Of a DNA stretch of 64,000 nucleotides, positions 11,342 through 21,954 are shown one piece after another. Source of the DNA: Excoecaria cochinchinensis (taxonomy: Eukaryota; Streptophyta; Magnoliopsida; Malpighiales; Euphorbiaceae); contig CANTUQ010000050.1 of the NCBI GenBank assembly GCA_947683425.1, positions 14,686,501 through 14,750,500 on the forward strand, in the 5' to 3' direction. The first letter of the stretch is position 1; every line of letters begins with the position of its first letter. Both the position numbers and the translations under genes were made by a program. The notes beneath the pieces were generated by a model. The model was given only the letters and a program-made list of their open reading frames with translations. It did no database searches and was not told the origin of the DNA.

Positions 11342-14300
11342 TTATAAGACATGGTACTTCTTGAGTACTTCAACATTCCAACTTCTGGGGACCTCTCGCC
11401 CTTCAACAGTTCGGAGCCTATAAGTGCTCGGGCTTAGGACTTTAGATACCTCGTAGGGCCCTTCCCAATTTGGCATTAGCTTTCCCACTCCGGCGTTTCC
11501 CGAGCCTAGTTCTGCCTTTCTGAGTACCAGATCGCCTACATTGAAGGTTCTAGACCTTACTTTAGCATTGTGGTATCTGGCCACTCTTTGTTTATAGGCG
11601 GCGATCCTGGCGTAGGCGCCCTCCCTCTTTTCTTCGATGAGATCTAAGTCTTGGCATCTCTCTTGAGTGTTCATCTGCTCGGAGTAGAGAGCCGATCGGT
11701 AAGAAGGGAGGCCGACCTCCACGGGAATCATTGCTTCGGAGCCGTAAACAAGAGAAAATGGCGTCTGATGAGTGCCTGTCCTGGGGGACGTTCTATATGT
11801 CCAAAGCACACTCTGCAGTTCTTCAGTCCAGTTGCCTTTGGCTTGACCCAGTCGCTTCTTTAATCCCTCCAAGATGGTCCGATTGGAGACCTCAGTCATT
11901 CCGTTGCTTTGGGGATGAGCGACAGATGTGAACTTTAGTTTGATGTTCAAGCCTTGGCAAAAGTTCCTGAAAATGGAGCTGTCGAACTGCTTGCCATTAT
12001 CTGCAATAAAAACATTGGGTAAGCCGTACCTGCAGATGATGTTCTTCCATGTAAAGATCTTGACCCTCTCGGCTGTGATGGTGGCTGCCGGCTCAGCCTC
12101 AATCCACTTGGAGAAGTGGTCGACTGCTACTATGAGGAACTTCATCTGCTTTCTGCCTTGGGGAAAAGGTCCTAGGATGTCCATCCCCCACTGGTCGAAC
12201 GGCCATGCAACTCCGATCGGCTGTTGGTCTGCTCCATGCTGCCTTACAATCCTGCCATGAATTTGGCATTGCGGGCATATCCTTACTTTCTCCTGGGCAT
12301 CCTTGAGCATGCTAGGCCAGTAATATCCTGTCTGAAGAGCCTTTCTCGCCATGGCTCTGCTTGCCTCATGCGCGCCGCATATGCCCTCGTGGAGCTCTCT
12401 GAGGATGTAGTCCCCTTCTTCCTCCGACACGCACTTTAACCAAGGGTGACTGAAAGCTTTTTTGTACAATTCACCATTGATGATGGAGTAATTGAGAGAT
12501 TTTCGAGATACCTTTCGAGCTTCGTCCTTGTCATCGGGCAGTCGTCCTGTCTGGAGGAACTGCGTAATTGGGCTCATCCAGGTTTCATTCTCTTGATCGA
12601 TCTCCATCATCTCCGGTTCGTCTAGGGAGGAGGAAATCTGGTCTACAACGGCAATGTTTTCTTCTATGACACTTTGTGCTGAAGCAGACATCTTAGCTAG
12701 CCGATCGGCCTCTGCAGTTTGGTCTCTCGGGACTTTATGTAGCACCCATTCCGATCCAGCCTCTTCCAGTTTTGCGAAAGCAGTCTTGACTTTGGCCAGG
12801 TACTGGATCATCGTGGCCTCACGTGCTTCGAAAGTCCCCGAAACTTGATTGGTTACAAGCTGGGAGTCGCTCCTGATGGCTACTGACTCCGGTCGGATTG
12901 CATGGAGCAGTCTCAGCCCTTGAAGGAGCGCCTCGTACTCTGCCACATTATTAGAAGCTTTAAAATTAAGCTTTATGGCGTACCTTATTGTGATGCCCAA
13001 AGGGCCTTTTATTACTATGCCGACGCCTCCTCGAGTGTCGTTTGCCGCGCCGTCCACTGTCATTTCCCAGTTTTGTGGCTTGGGCTGACTCGGTGGTTCC
13101 TCACCCGCAAATTCGGCGATGAAATCTGCCAAAGCTTGGGCTTTTATAGCCTTTCTGGGCTCGTATCTGACATCCCAGGACTGCAGCTTAATCGCCCATC
13201 CCACCATTTTGCCTTCCAGATCGGGCGTCTGGAGTATCTTTCTTAGAGGATGACCCGATCGGACGATGATTGTGTGTGCCTCGAAGTAAGGTCTCAACTT
13301 CCTTGCACACATCATGAGGGCAATAATTAGCTGCTCAACCGGTCCCTTTCTCAGATCGGCACCTCTGAGTACTTCACTTACGTAGTACACGGGCAGCTGT
13401 TGGGTATCTTCTTCTCGGACCAAAGCACCTGCAACAGCTTCCTTAGAGGTGGCTAAATACAGGTATAAATTTTCACCTGGTACCGGTCGGCTGAGCAGCG
13501 GCGGGTTGGTGAGGAATGCCTTCAGCTCTTCGAAGGCCTGCTGGCAGTCTTCCCCCCAGACAAAAGTTTCGCTCTTCCTTAACCTCTTGAAAAAAGGCGT
13601 GCAGCGCTTGGCTGAAGAGGAAATGAATCGTCCCAAGGCTGTTATTCTTCCATTCAGCTTCTGGACGTCTTTTATGCTCCTGGGGGGTTGCATCTCGAGG
13701 ATGGCCTTTATTTTTTCCGGATTAGCCTCAATCCCTCGTTGAGAGACCAGGAATCCCAAAAATTTCCCTGATGGTACCCCGAAGACGCACTTCTCCGGGT
13801 TGAGCTTCATCTGGAATTTATTTAGAGTATCGAAAACTCTTGCCAGATCGGCTGGATGTTCTTCGGCGCTTCGGCTCTTGACGATCATGTCGTCGACGTA
13901 TACTTCGACATTCTGTCCGATCTGGTCTTTAAAAATCTTGTTCATCAGACGCTGATATGTGGCCCCAGCGTTTTTCAGTCCGAACGGCATCATCCTGTAG
14001 CAGAACGTTCCGTCGTCTGTGATGAAGCTGGTTTTCTCCTGGTCAAGGAGCCACATCAGAATTTGGTGGTAGCCGGCATATGCGTCCAGAAGAGAGTAAA
14101 TGGCATGGCATGCTGTGGCGTCTACCAATTGATCAATACTTGGCAAGGGATAGCTGTCTTTAGGGCATGCCTTGTTGAGGTCGGTGAAGTCGACACACAT
14201 TCGCAGCTTGCCAGACTTCTTCTTGACCAACACGACATTAGCCAGCCATTCGGGGTAGTCTACCTCTCGGATAGTTCCGGTCTTGAGTAGCCTATCAATC

Positions 14301-16948
14301 TCTTCTGAAATGAACTTCCTCCGATCGGGCGCGTGCCTTCTCAACTTTTGGCGGATCGGAGGGAAGCTCGGGTCCACATTTAACTTGTGGGTGATTATTT
14401 TGGGGTCCACGCCAGTGATATCCTCTGGCTTCCAGGCAAAAGTCGCTTGATTGATGGTCAAGACGTGCATGATAGCTTCTTCAGTTGTTCTATCCATGCT
14501 TGTCCCCACCTGAACACTTTTGCCCCTATCGAGCGACCTGGCCTTTGTGGCCTCGGCTGGGTCCATCCTGGGCCTTTCCGCCTGCTCTTTCTGTTCAAGG
14601 CCTGGCTCTACGACCATCGCTTCTCGCTGCTGCTTTATCATGGTGATGTAAGCCTCCCTGGATGCTTTCTGGTCACCTCTCAAGACGGCGACGCCTCCTG
14701 TGGTCGGGATCTTCATCACCATGTATCGGATGGAGGTCACAGCTCCGGTCTGGAAAAGCAGTGGTCTGCCAAAAATGGCGTTGTAGGCAAATGTCATGTC
14801 CACAACCATGAAAATTACCTTACAAGCATGAACAATTGCTTCTTGGCCGAGCTCGACAAAAAGCTCTACAGATCCCGCCACGGGGATAGTAGCATTGCCC
14901 AGGCCGATCAGAGGAGTGGCGTTCGGTTTCAGCTCTCCGATCGGAAGTCCCATGGCTCGGTAGGCCTGGAGAGTTAGGACGTTGACAGCACTGCCATTGT
15001 CCACCAAGATTCTTTTTACATTGAAATTGTTTATCCGAGCTCTTACAACGAGAGCGTCCTCATGTGGAAACAGGACGTCTCGTGCGTCTTCGCTGGAAAT
15101 GGTGACTGAGGCAGGCTGCTCTGCCTGTCGGGAGAGGTAAACGCCTTTTCCTCTCCCTTTCTTGGGGAGATTCTCTCCGTATGATGACCCTCCGGTGATC
15201 ACATTTATTACCCCCGCATAAGGCCTACCCGGATCAGCATTTCTGGGGTTCCTGCGCTCATCGTCGTCTGAGTCAGGATCGTCCCTTCTAGGCTTCGGCT
15301 GTCTGCAGGGTTCATCCCCTCTGGCCGGGCCTACGAATCTCCTGAGGGCCCCACGGCGTATCAGCCTTTCAATTTCTTTTTTTAGCGAAGTGCACTCGTC
15401 GGTTAAATGACCGACGTCTCTGTGGAATTCGCAGTATTTGCTCGGGTCCCTCGTATCCCGACTTCTTCCGGAGAGGTCTCTGGGCCAGTTGACTCTGCGG
15501 TGCTTCTCTTTAATCCACATTAGCACCGCGGTCGGGGTAGCATTGAGAGGAGTGTATGTCCTCTCTGCCTGGTCGTCTGGACGCGGATTCCGGTCTCTTC
15601 CTGATCCTCTGGCCTGGCCTGAATTTCTGGAACTTTGAGCTCCATCTTGGCCTTTGGCTGTCCGATCGGAAGCGGAGGCTCTTTGAGTAGAGCGATTGTC
15701 CGGATATTGTAGGCGGTCCAGGACGCTGGTCCTTCCTCTGCTTTTGGACCTGAGAGCATCATCCAACTGGATGTGTTGCCTAGCCCTCTCCATTAGCTCA
15801 GCGAAGCTGGATGGGGGTCTTGTTGTGAGCGACTCGAAAAGTGGTCGGTCAGTGGTGCCGCCCTGTAAGGCGGTAGTCGCCATCTCCACACTGACGTTTC
15901 TCACTTCAGACATGGTGGCCTGAAACCTGTCGATGTAGTCTCGAAGACTTTCATCGGTTCTTTGGTAAAGATTGCACAGGTCGTTCACCGTTTTAGGCGC
16001 GCGTGTCTGCACAATGAACCTCATGGTGAACAGATCTTTTAACTGTCTGAATGACGTAACGGATCCCATGGGCAGCTCGTGGAACCACGTCAATGCATCC
16101 CCTCCCAAAGTGGTGGGAAAAACCCTACAGGCTATTCTTTCGTCATAAGTATAGACCTGTACCTTGGTCAAGTACTCTGCCAAGTGCGTGGCAGGATCTG
16201 TTTTGCCTGTGTACCTTTCCATGACCACATCTCGCCACCTGGGGGGGAGCTCAGCATCGGTGATTTCTCTGCAGAAGGGAGAGGCAGTGTTGCCACAAGT
16301 ATTTCCTTCGAACGTGCCTCTTTTGGGCGCGAGGAGACCAAACTGCTTCAGCTTCTGCATAAACCACTGGTCCTGCTTATTCGGCTGATTCTGTTTGCTT
16401 AGGGTCGTGGCGGTAGATTCCCCGCCCTTGTGCCTTCTCGTTTGGCCGCGACTTGGGGTGCACATGTGGGACACATCATCCCTCGTAGACACAGTAGCAG
16501 ACCTGTTGCTGTAGGGAGAGGCCCTACTTGTAGACACTATCTGCTTCCCCTTGTCGCTCTTGCCTGGGGTTCTGGTTGCATTTTTCCTGACTCCCTGAAC
16601 TCGGGATTCATTGATAATGACTCCCTTGTTCCTATTTCTTCTGAAGTCTTCGCCGGCGAGGAAATCCTCTTGGGCTCTTTCAGAAACATCGGGCATCTTA
16701 CCCTTTTTCAGAGTCTGGACGATGCTTTTAGTAAAATCACTGAGGATGGCACGCATGTCCCTCACCGTGAGAGGGGTGTCCTCTGGTTGCCTTGTAGTGG
16801 CATTGTCGAATTCGGGAAGGAGGTTTGTCCTCATGGGGGGCCTAGTGGGCGTCTCCCTCCTTCTCGAGGTGCCTGAAATGGCACGGGTGTTGTCGTCATG
16901 ATCGAGGTCCATGGGGGCCGTATTCTCATTGGATCTTGAGTTCGCCAT
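11342..16948 (-). CDS. Ty3/gypsy gag-pol polyprotein (Tat-like), intact
   Basis: One open frame of 1868 residues without a gag/pol frameshift. Capsid-like region at about 230-400; CCHC-like zinc motif with C506, H509, H514, C519. Protease active site VDNGSA at D650. RT at about 880-1070 with YVDD at 1017-1020. The first RNase H (about 1130-1270) looks degenerate, with LATSKE where the first catalytic Asp is expected. A second, archaeal-type RNase H follows with D1299, E1337, D1361, D1415. Integrase has H1520, H1527, C1558, C1561 and catalytic D1590, D1650, E1686 (35 residues between the last two). No chromodomain follows. Protein products would form virus-like particles, copy the RNA and insert the cDNA. 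The ATG directly follows the PBS. Confidence 0.96.
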   Translation of the reverse strand: MANSRSNENTAPMDLDHDDNTRAISGTSRRRETPTRPPMRTNLLPEFDNATTRQPEDTPLTVRDMRAILSDFTKSIVQTLKKGKMPDVSERAQEDFLAGEDFRRNRNKGVIINESRVQGVRKNATRTPGKSDKGKQIVSTSRASPYSNRSATVSTRDDVSHMCTPSRGQTRRHKGGESTATTLSKQNQPNKQDQWFMQKLKQFGLLAPKRGTFEGNTCGNTASPFCREITDAELPPRWRDVVMERYTGKTDPATHLAEYLTKVQVYTYDERIACRVFPTTLGGDALTWFHELPMGSVTSFRQLKDLFTMRFIVQTRAPKTVNDLCNLYQRTDESLRDYIDRFQATMSEVRNVSVEMATTALQGGTTDRPLFESLTTRPPSSFAELMERARQHIQLDDALRSKSRGRTSVLDRLQYPDNRSTQRASASDRTAKGQDGAQSSRNSGQARGSGRDRNPRPDDQAERTYTPLNATPTAVLMWIKEKHRRVNWPRDLSGRSRDTRDPSKYCEFHRDVGHLTDECTSLKKEIERLIRRGALRRFVGPARGDEPCRQPKPRRDDPDSDDDERRNPRNADPGRPYAGVINVITGGSSYGENLPKKGRGKGVYLSRQAEQPASVTISSEDARDVLFPHEDALVVRARINNFNVKRILVDNGSAVNVLTLQAYRAMGLPIGELKPNATPLIGLGNATIPVAGSVELFVELGQEAIVHACKVIFMVVDMTFAYNAIFGRPLLFQTGAVTSIRYMVMKIPTTGGVAVLRGDQKASREAYITMIKQQREAMVVEPGLEQKEQAERPRMDPAEATKARSLDRGKSVQVGTSMDRTTEEAIMHVLTINQATFAWKPEDITGVDPKIITHKLNVDPSFPPIRQKLRRHAPDRRKFISEEIDRLLKTGTIREVDYPEWLANVVLVKKKSGKLRMCVDFTDLNKACPKDSYPLPSIDQLVDATACHAIYSLLDAYAGYHQILMWLLDQEKTSFITDDGTFCYRMMPFGLKNAGATYQRLMNKIFKDQIGQNVEVYVDDMIVKSRSAEEHPADLARVFDTLNKFQMKLNPEKCVFGVPSGKFLGFLVSQRGIEANPEKIKAILEMQPPRSIKDVQKLNGRITALGRFISSSAKRCTPFFKRLRKSETFVWGEDCQQAFEELKAFLTNPPLLSRPVPGENLYLYLATSKEAVAGALVREEDTQQLPVYYVSEVLRGADLRKGPVEQLIIALMMCARKLRPYFEAHTIIVRSGHPLRKILQTPDLEGKMVGWAIKLQSWDVRYEPRKAIKAQALADFIAEFAGEEPPSQPKPQNWEMTVDGAANDTRGGVGIVIKGPLGITIRYAIKLNFKASNNVAEYEALLQGLRLLHAIRPESVAIRSDSQLVTNQVSGTFEAREATMIQYLAKVKTAFAKLEEAGSEWVLHKVPRDQTAEADRLAKMSASAQSVIEENIAVVDQISSSLDEPEMMEIDQENETWMSPITQFLQTGRLPDDKDEARKVSRKSLNYSIINGELYKKAFSHPWLKCVSEEEGDYILRELHEGICGAHEASRAMARKALQTGYYWPSMLKDAQEKVRICPQCQIHGRIVRQHGADQQPIGVAWPFDQWGMDILGPFPQGRKQMKFLIVAVDHFSKWIEAEPAATITAERVKIFTWKNIICRYGLPNVFIADNGKQFDSSIFRNFCQGLNIKLKFTSVAHPQSNGMTEVSNRTILEGLKKRLGQAKGNWTEELQSVLWTYRTSPRTGTHQTPFSLVYGSEAMIPVEVGLPSYRSALYSEQMNTQERCQDLDLIEEKREGAYARIAAYKQRVARYHNAKVRSRTFNVGDLVLRKAELGSGNAGVGKLMPNWEGPYEVSKVLSPSTYRLRTVEGREVPRSWNVEVLKKYHVL

Positions 16949-16966
16949 CTCTCAATGAAAGCACCA
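16949..16966 (-). other. Primer-binding site of the Tat-like element
   Basis: On the minus strand TGGTGCTTTCATTGAGAG begins 2 nt after the LTR end and matches the TGG start expected for pairing with a tRNA CCA end. It does not match the initiator-Met PBS. The priming tRNA was not identified. Confidence 0.7.
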
Positions 16967-16968
16967 AA

Positions 16969-17433
16969 TGATAAATCCAAATATGTCTTTATCTGTAGGA
17001 GAGAGGACGATCCGATCGGAGGAGAGAAACCTGCAATAAGAGGAGCCCGGTCGGACCAGGCGTGAGCACTCCGAAGCTTAAGTTAGTAGCTTAGAGAAGA
17101 TGTGCTTTAGAGAGATAATGTTGTGAATTCAATACCTGGAGCCATCGTTGGCTGGGCTATTTATACGAGGTAGTTGAGGGACACTCGAGTGCCTGGGGAG
17201 TGATTACTGGCCGTCAGAGTAGGTATTCGGCGACATGACAAGGAGCAGGTGGTAGACATGGGCGCTGCCTTGTGTCAGGCGGCTGATGGGATTGGCGGTC
17301 ACATCAGCCGATCGGTCATGTGCTCTGCCTAGGAGCTCGTGTCTGATACCTTTGGCTGATGGGCTTTGGGCCTTGCCAGTTGGATGGGCCGACTAGATGG
17401 GCCTTAGAGCAAATGATATTTGCTGTGTTATCA
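16969..17433 (-). repeat. 5' LTR (right) of the Tat-like element
   Basis: 465 bp with TG...CA ends. A minus-strand TATA box (complement of 17157-17165) is placed to start the full-length RNA. Four substitutions separate it from the left LTR. Confidence 0.96.
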
Positions 17434-17438
17434 GTAAC
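17434..17438. repeat. Target-site duplication (right) GTAAC
   Basis: Matches 7249-7253. Confidence 0.95.
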
Positions 17439-17774
17439 TATTGATGAATTCAATATTTACAACAATTGAGAGCATTTTAGTAAATTTATTAATAATTGTA
17501 CAATACAATTTAGTTAAACAAGAAAAATATTATTAAACCACAACAAATCATATTGTCTAGCCTAACATTGTTCCACAATACAATACAACATAAAACTCTG
17601 CAAAACAACAATAGTATTGAAATTAATTCTAAGAAAATTCCATTAACTCTCAATATCAATAAGCCTCTGCTACTCAAATTCTTTCTAACAATTGTTCATG
17701 TTAAAGAATGATGCGATCCAGTGATGAAAACACTCAAAAAGATGCAGAAACACAGAATCTTTGATGAGCAACAA
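17439..17774 (-). other. 3' flank or 3' UTR of LCB1
   Basis: AT-rich sequence between the retrotransposon and the LCB1 stop codon. The element therefore sits about 340 bp beyond the stop and may lie within the original 3' UTR. No other gene seen. Confidence 0.5.
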
Positions 17775-20700
17775 TCAGTTATTATTCGTCAGCACCAATG
17801 CGGAAACTCTCTTCAATGATTCAGATGCCCTGAGCATATCAGATTCAGAATGTGCAGCTGAAACAAATAATTTGATTCCTACAGGCAAACGGCATTTATC
17901 GAGTGTTGACCTTTTAGAAACTACTACAAATACAGAGTCTTCCTTCAGCGCCTGCAACAGGATTAAGCACCCAGTATATAAACACAATGGAAAAAAAAAA
18001 TCAGTTACTTACACTATCACAGTGAAAAAAAAAAATCAGTTACTTACACTATCAGCAATATCTTCGAGTAGTTTTAGGTCATTTTTGACGGAACCTGTGG
18101 ATTTCTGTAGTTTAAGAAAAACAATAGGTGATTCTGGATTGCTTGCTACAGATAGGCCCTGTATGTTGTATAGCCCTGTATGTTGTACAGCCAAGTAAAT
18201 TTTGAAGGCAGGAGTTAAGCGTCCAGTGCAAATACTAATATCAATAGCAATTAAATTGCATAACAATTACAAAGACCAAGACAAATTGTTAAAGACAAAT
18301 ATTAATTTGATTTTAAGGTAATTATATAAAGATTCATATAAAGATAAACCAAATTGATTTGAGGATTTTAAATTCTGTAACATCATTAGCTCATATAGAT
18401 TAAATATTTTCCATAAAATTTCAAAGCACAGTTTTAACGGAAATTCTTCATGAAAATGTATGGAACTAGTAGCGCTTAGGCACTCAAGCAGCTGCTGATT
18501 CCACAGATGCAGCTGAAGCAATGAAAGCCTCGAACATGCAGCATGCTTATCGTGCCAAGTAGAAGAAAACTTTGTGATCCAAAAACATAGAAATATAATC
18601 ACATCACATTATTCGCAAACCCAGTACATTCCATATGTAGGAGATGGAATAACAAAATATATGGCAATGAAAATATAACCAACCTTTCCACAATACAGCA
18701 ATGTTTTCTTTAAGCTTGGTTATTAGAGCAGGATTGTCCTCCAGGACGCCAATAGCAGTAATAGCAGCACTTGCAAGATATGGAGGTAAAGAAGCAGAAA
18801 ACACATATCCAGAGCTACTTAACCGCTGCAATAATCACCAAAGACTATGCATAAGCTTTTAGAACAGAAAATTAATAAGAATTGTCATTCCACTTCCTTT
18901 CACTAATATACAGGTGATTTGAGGGTATACCTAATCAGGGTATCCAACTTTCAACAAAATGGTTTAACAGTTTAGATACATGTATGAACTTACTTGGTGA
19001 TCAATGACTCTTGCACTTCCAGTGCAGAATCCTCCTTCGGTAGCTAGGGCATGTCCCATAGCTGCAGTAACAATATCTATCTTCTCAACCTGCAAGCCTC
19101 GCCTTATAAATTACAGAGTTTATACTAACAGCAGGAGGAGAGTGGTGTTTTTATACTTACCGGAACCCTATAATATTCAGTTAGACCTTTCCCAGACCTG
19201 CCAAGCACCCCAAATGAATTGCTCTCATCCAACAAAACACGGAAGTGATATTTCTCTTTCAATCTGATGATCTCATCCAATGGAGCTATTTGGCCAGAAT
19301 TCTAAGGATATTGAAGTCAAAAAAAAAAAAAAATCTCTTATCAAGCAAGCACGATTTATTTCATGGAAAAGAAGGCTTTTTTATTCCTTACTTTCTTAAA
19401 TAAAGGGGTATATTGTGGCACTATAAAAATGGCATGGTGTATTGCAAACATGTCTAAAGTGCACCAAAAAAAAAATTAAGCAGCATGTCTAGAGGAGCAT
19501 TTCTGAAGAAAATATAATGCGTCAGTAATGAAGCAAACTGAAAAGGCAGCCAGAAAAAAAGAAAAAAAAAAAGAAAAGAAAAGAAAAAGAAATTATATTC
19601 CTCAAATCTGACCCATGTTCAGTAAAAAGATCAAATATCAGAACAAGTCCATACATTCAATCAGATGAAGCACATCTACCAAAAGATATAATTTAAAAGC
19701 AAAATAAAAAAGTCATGAATTTTAAGAGTTCTTTAGAAAAATAGTTTGTTTCCTACTTAGTGCTGGTTTAAATTTCTCTGGATTCACATTCCTAATCCTA
19801 ATTTGGATTGTGTGCCTTACCAAATACTTATGCAGCTTTTCATATTTTGTTTGCTTTTCTTTTATAATGGAATAAGTGTTTTTATTTGATCCAGAGAACC
19901 TGCACTCATTTTTCAAGAATTTTTGCTCACTTGGCCCAGGCTACTACTACTCACAACTCCAAAACAAGCCACCAAACTCACTCTTTCTTAGCCTTCATCA
20001 TCTGTGATTCAACCCTTAAACTCCCTTTAAACCTTAAAATCCTCAAATTAATTAATTACTTTAGAGTTTGCCACAATAAGAGCACTGGTAGGCATATTGT
20101 TGACTCATTGGCTGAGAAGGGTCATGAAACATAAGCAGTCATTCTAGGAACTATATTCAAGCTTTCCCCAGAAGTTTAGCAGTAGTGATTATCAGTAAAG
20201 GACAAGTCTACCTCATTGAGATGCAGCCATGAAGAAAATAAATATATTCTTAAATAGCTCACCTATTTGAGCTTTCTATGCACATTTAATGCAAAATTTC
20301 CAACAAAGGAAAATCCTTCTCTGTTTTCTATTTCAAGTTTGAAGCCTCAGTCATTTTTACAAGCACGTTTGCTGTGCACATTTAGAATCTATAAAAGAAG
20401 TGCTTAATGTTTAGAGAAATACAGTTTGAGGTGCAATAAATCGGCAAAACCCAAAAAGAGCAAGAGTCTCCAGATGTGTTTTTCCTTGAAATAAAAGGAG
20501 AAAAATTATGCTAGATCAGTGACAAAAGAACACCTGGTATACTGCTTCAACTATGATGTAGCGACGCAGTTGCTTAGCACGCTTATTCTCTGCAGTTATT
20601 TTCTCCAACGTATTCTGTAGAGATTCCATGTCATTATGCTTAAAATATACAATAGTGCTTCTAGAAAGATACAGACCATTTTGTATTCCCCAATGGACTC

Positions 20701-21900
20701 CCTCATCCCTGGAAGGAGAAAAAGAAGTTTATAAAGAGATACATACTTCAATGCTATTGAAACAATGTCAGAAGCTAAATTGAAAAAAAAAATGAAGCTG
20801 GAACCCTTTTAGGTATGAATATGACTAATGGAATGAACAACTACAAGGACTGAATAATTACATCCAGAAACAAATAACAAAATTTGCACAATCAAAGATG
20901 AGAAAACCAAGAACATTTGTAATGCTAGTGGGCTTCATTTAAAAAGATAGCAAATAAGAAAATATTCAGTTATCTAATAGAAAGAAAGCACCAGCATCTA
21001 TCATAAAACAAGGTCCTTGCCAGAACTTTCACAAACCATTTACAATGCAAAAGAACCCAACATCCCTAATATTTCAAGGGGAGAACATATCACATGAATC
21101 AGCAAGAAATGTGAAACATTTTCCTTCTTTTTTTTTTTTTTTTAAAAAAAAAGGTACATAACGGATTAACTGTTGTTGAGAGAGTTATTTAGCACTGTCC
21201 CATTAGCATGGCATTTCTTTTTTCCAAGCTGATAATGAAACAGTCAAAATGACATATACTCACACAACTATAATGTCTCCCTTTTTGCAGAAACATGGTA
21301 TTGCACTGAACATCGTGGAAAGTCCATATGAATAGAGAATTGAATCAGGAGTCCCCAAAAACTTTGCTATTCTGGCCTCACAGTCAAGGTGGACATCTAA
21401 GGAAAACAAATGTTTAAGGTCAACTGATTTACATGCAAAGTATCATACACATTCATTATACTTCAAGTAGGCCACTTTCAAATATGTTCTTACCAATTGT
21501 TCCATAGAATCCACGAGGACCACATGAACCCACACCATACTTTTCCAATGCAGAGGTGCATGATTCCTGAAATAGAACTTTGTTATGAATGATACATTCA
21601 AGGAAGAGAACCAACCTCAAGGAGGGAATGAATTTCTCACAAGTAATTTCTCATGCCCTATTAATCCAAGATAATTAGCAGAGGCAAAGTTCAGAACTTC
21701 TTTGCCATTGATTATTGTATGTGGTCCTGCAGCACTGCATAAAACAGCGAAATAAGAAGCCTTCAGATGCAAAGGAATGTTTGAACTACTATTATAAACT
21801 TCAGTATCACAATATTTGCCTGTATCAAAGCCAATGTAGGGTAAGAGAAATGGCACAATTAACTGCAAAAACAGAAATGGCCTAAAATTTCCTCTTTATT

Positions 21901-21954
<54 letters not shown>

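Larger units (their letters stand above)
7254..17433 (-). mobile_element. Complete Ty3/gypsy LTR retrotransposon, Tat-like lineage (10,180 bp)
   Basis: Both ends are 465-bp LTRs with TGATAA...TTATCA termini, flanked by the GTAAC duplication. The element is transcribed on the minus strand: PBS next to the right LTR, polypurine tract next to the left LTR, and an uninterrupted gag-pol at 11342-16948. The order protease, RT, RNase H, second RNase H, integrase, the absence of a chromodomain, the long 3' region with short tandem repeats, and an extra antisense gene are all typical of the Tat/Ogre/Retand group. The LTRs differ at 4 of 465 positions (aac/gac near 7291, t/g near 7371, c/g near 7672, g/t near 7712). 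The insertion is therefore recent, and the coding capacity looks intact. Confidence 0.97.

Noticed and set aside
11651..16901. Many plus-strand open frames of 60-196 codons opposite gag-pol
   Set aside because: They are shadows of the GC-richer polyprotein on the other strand, with no start context, introns or family motifs.
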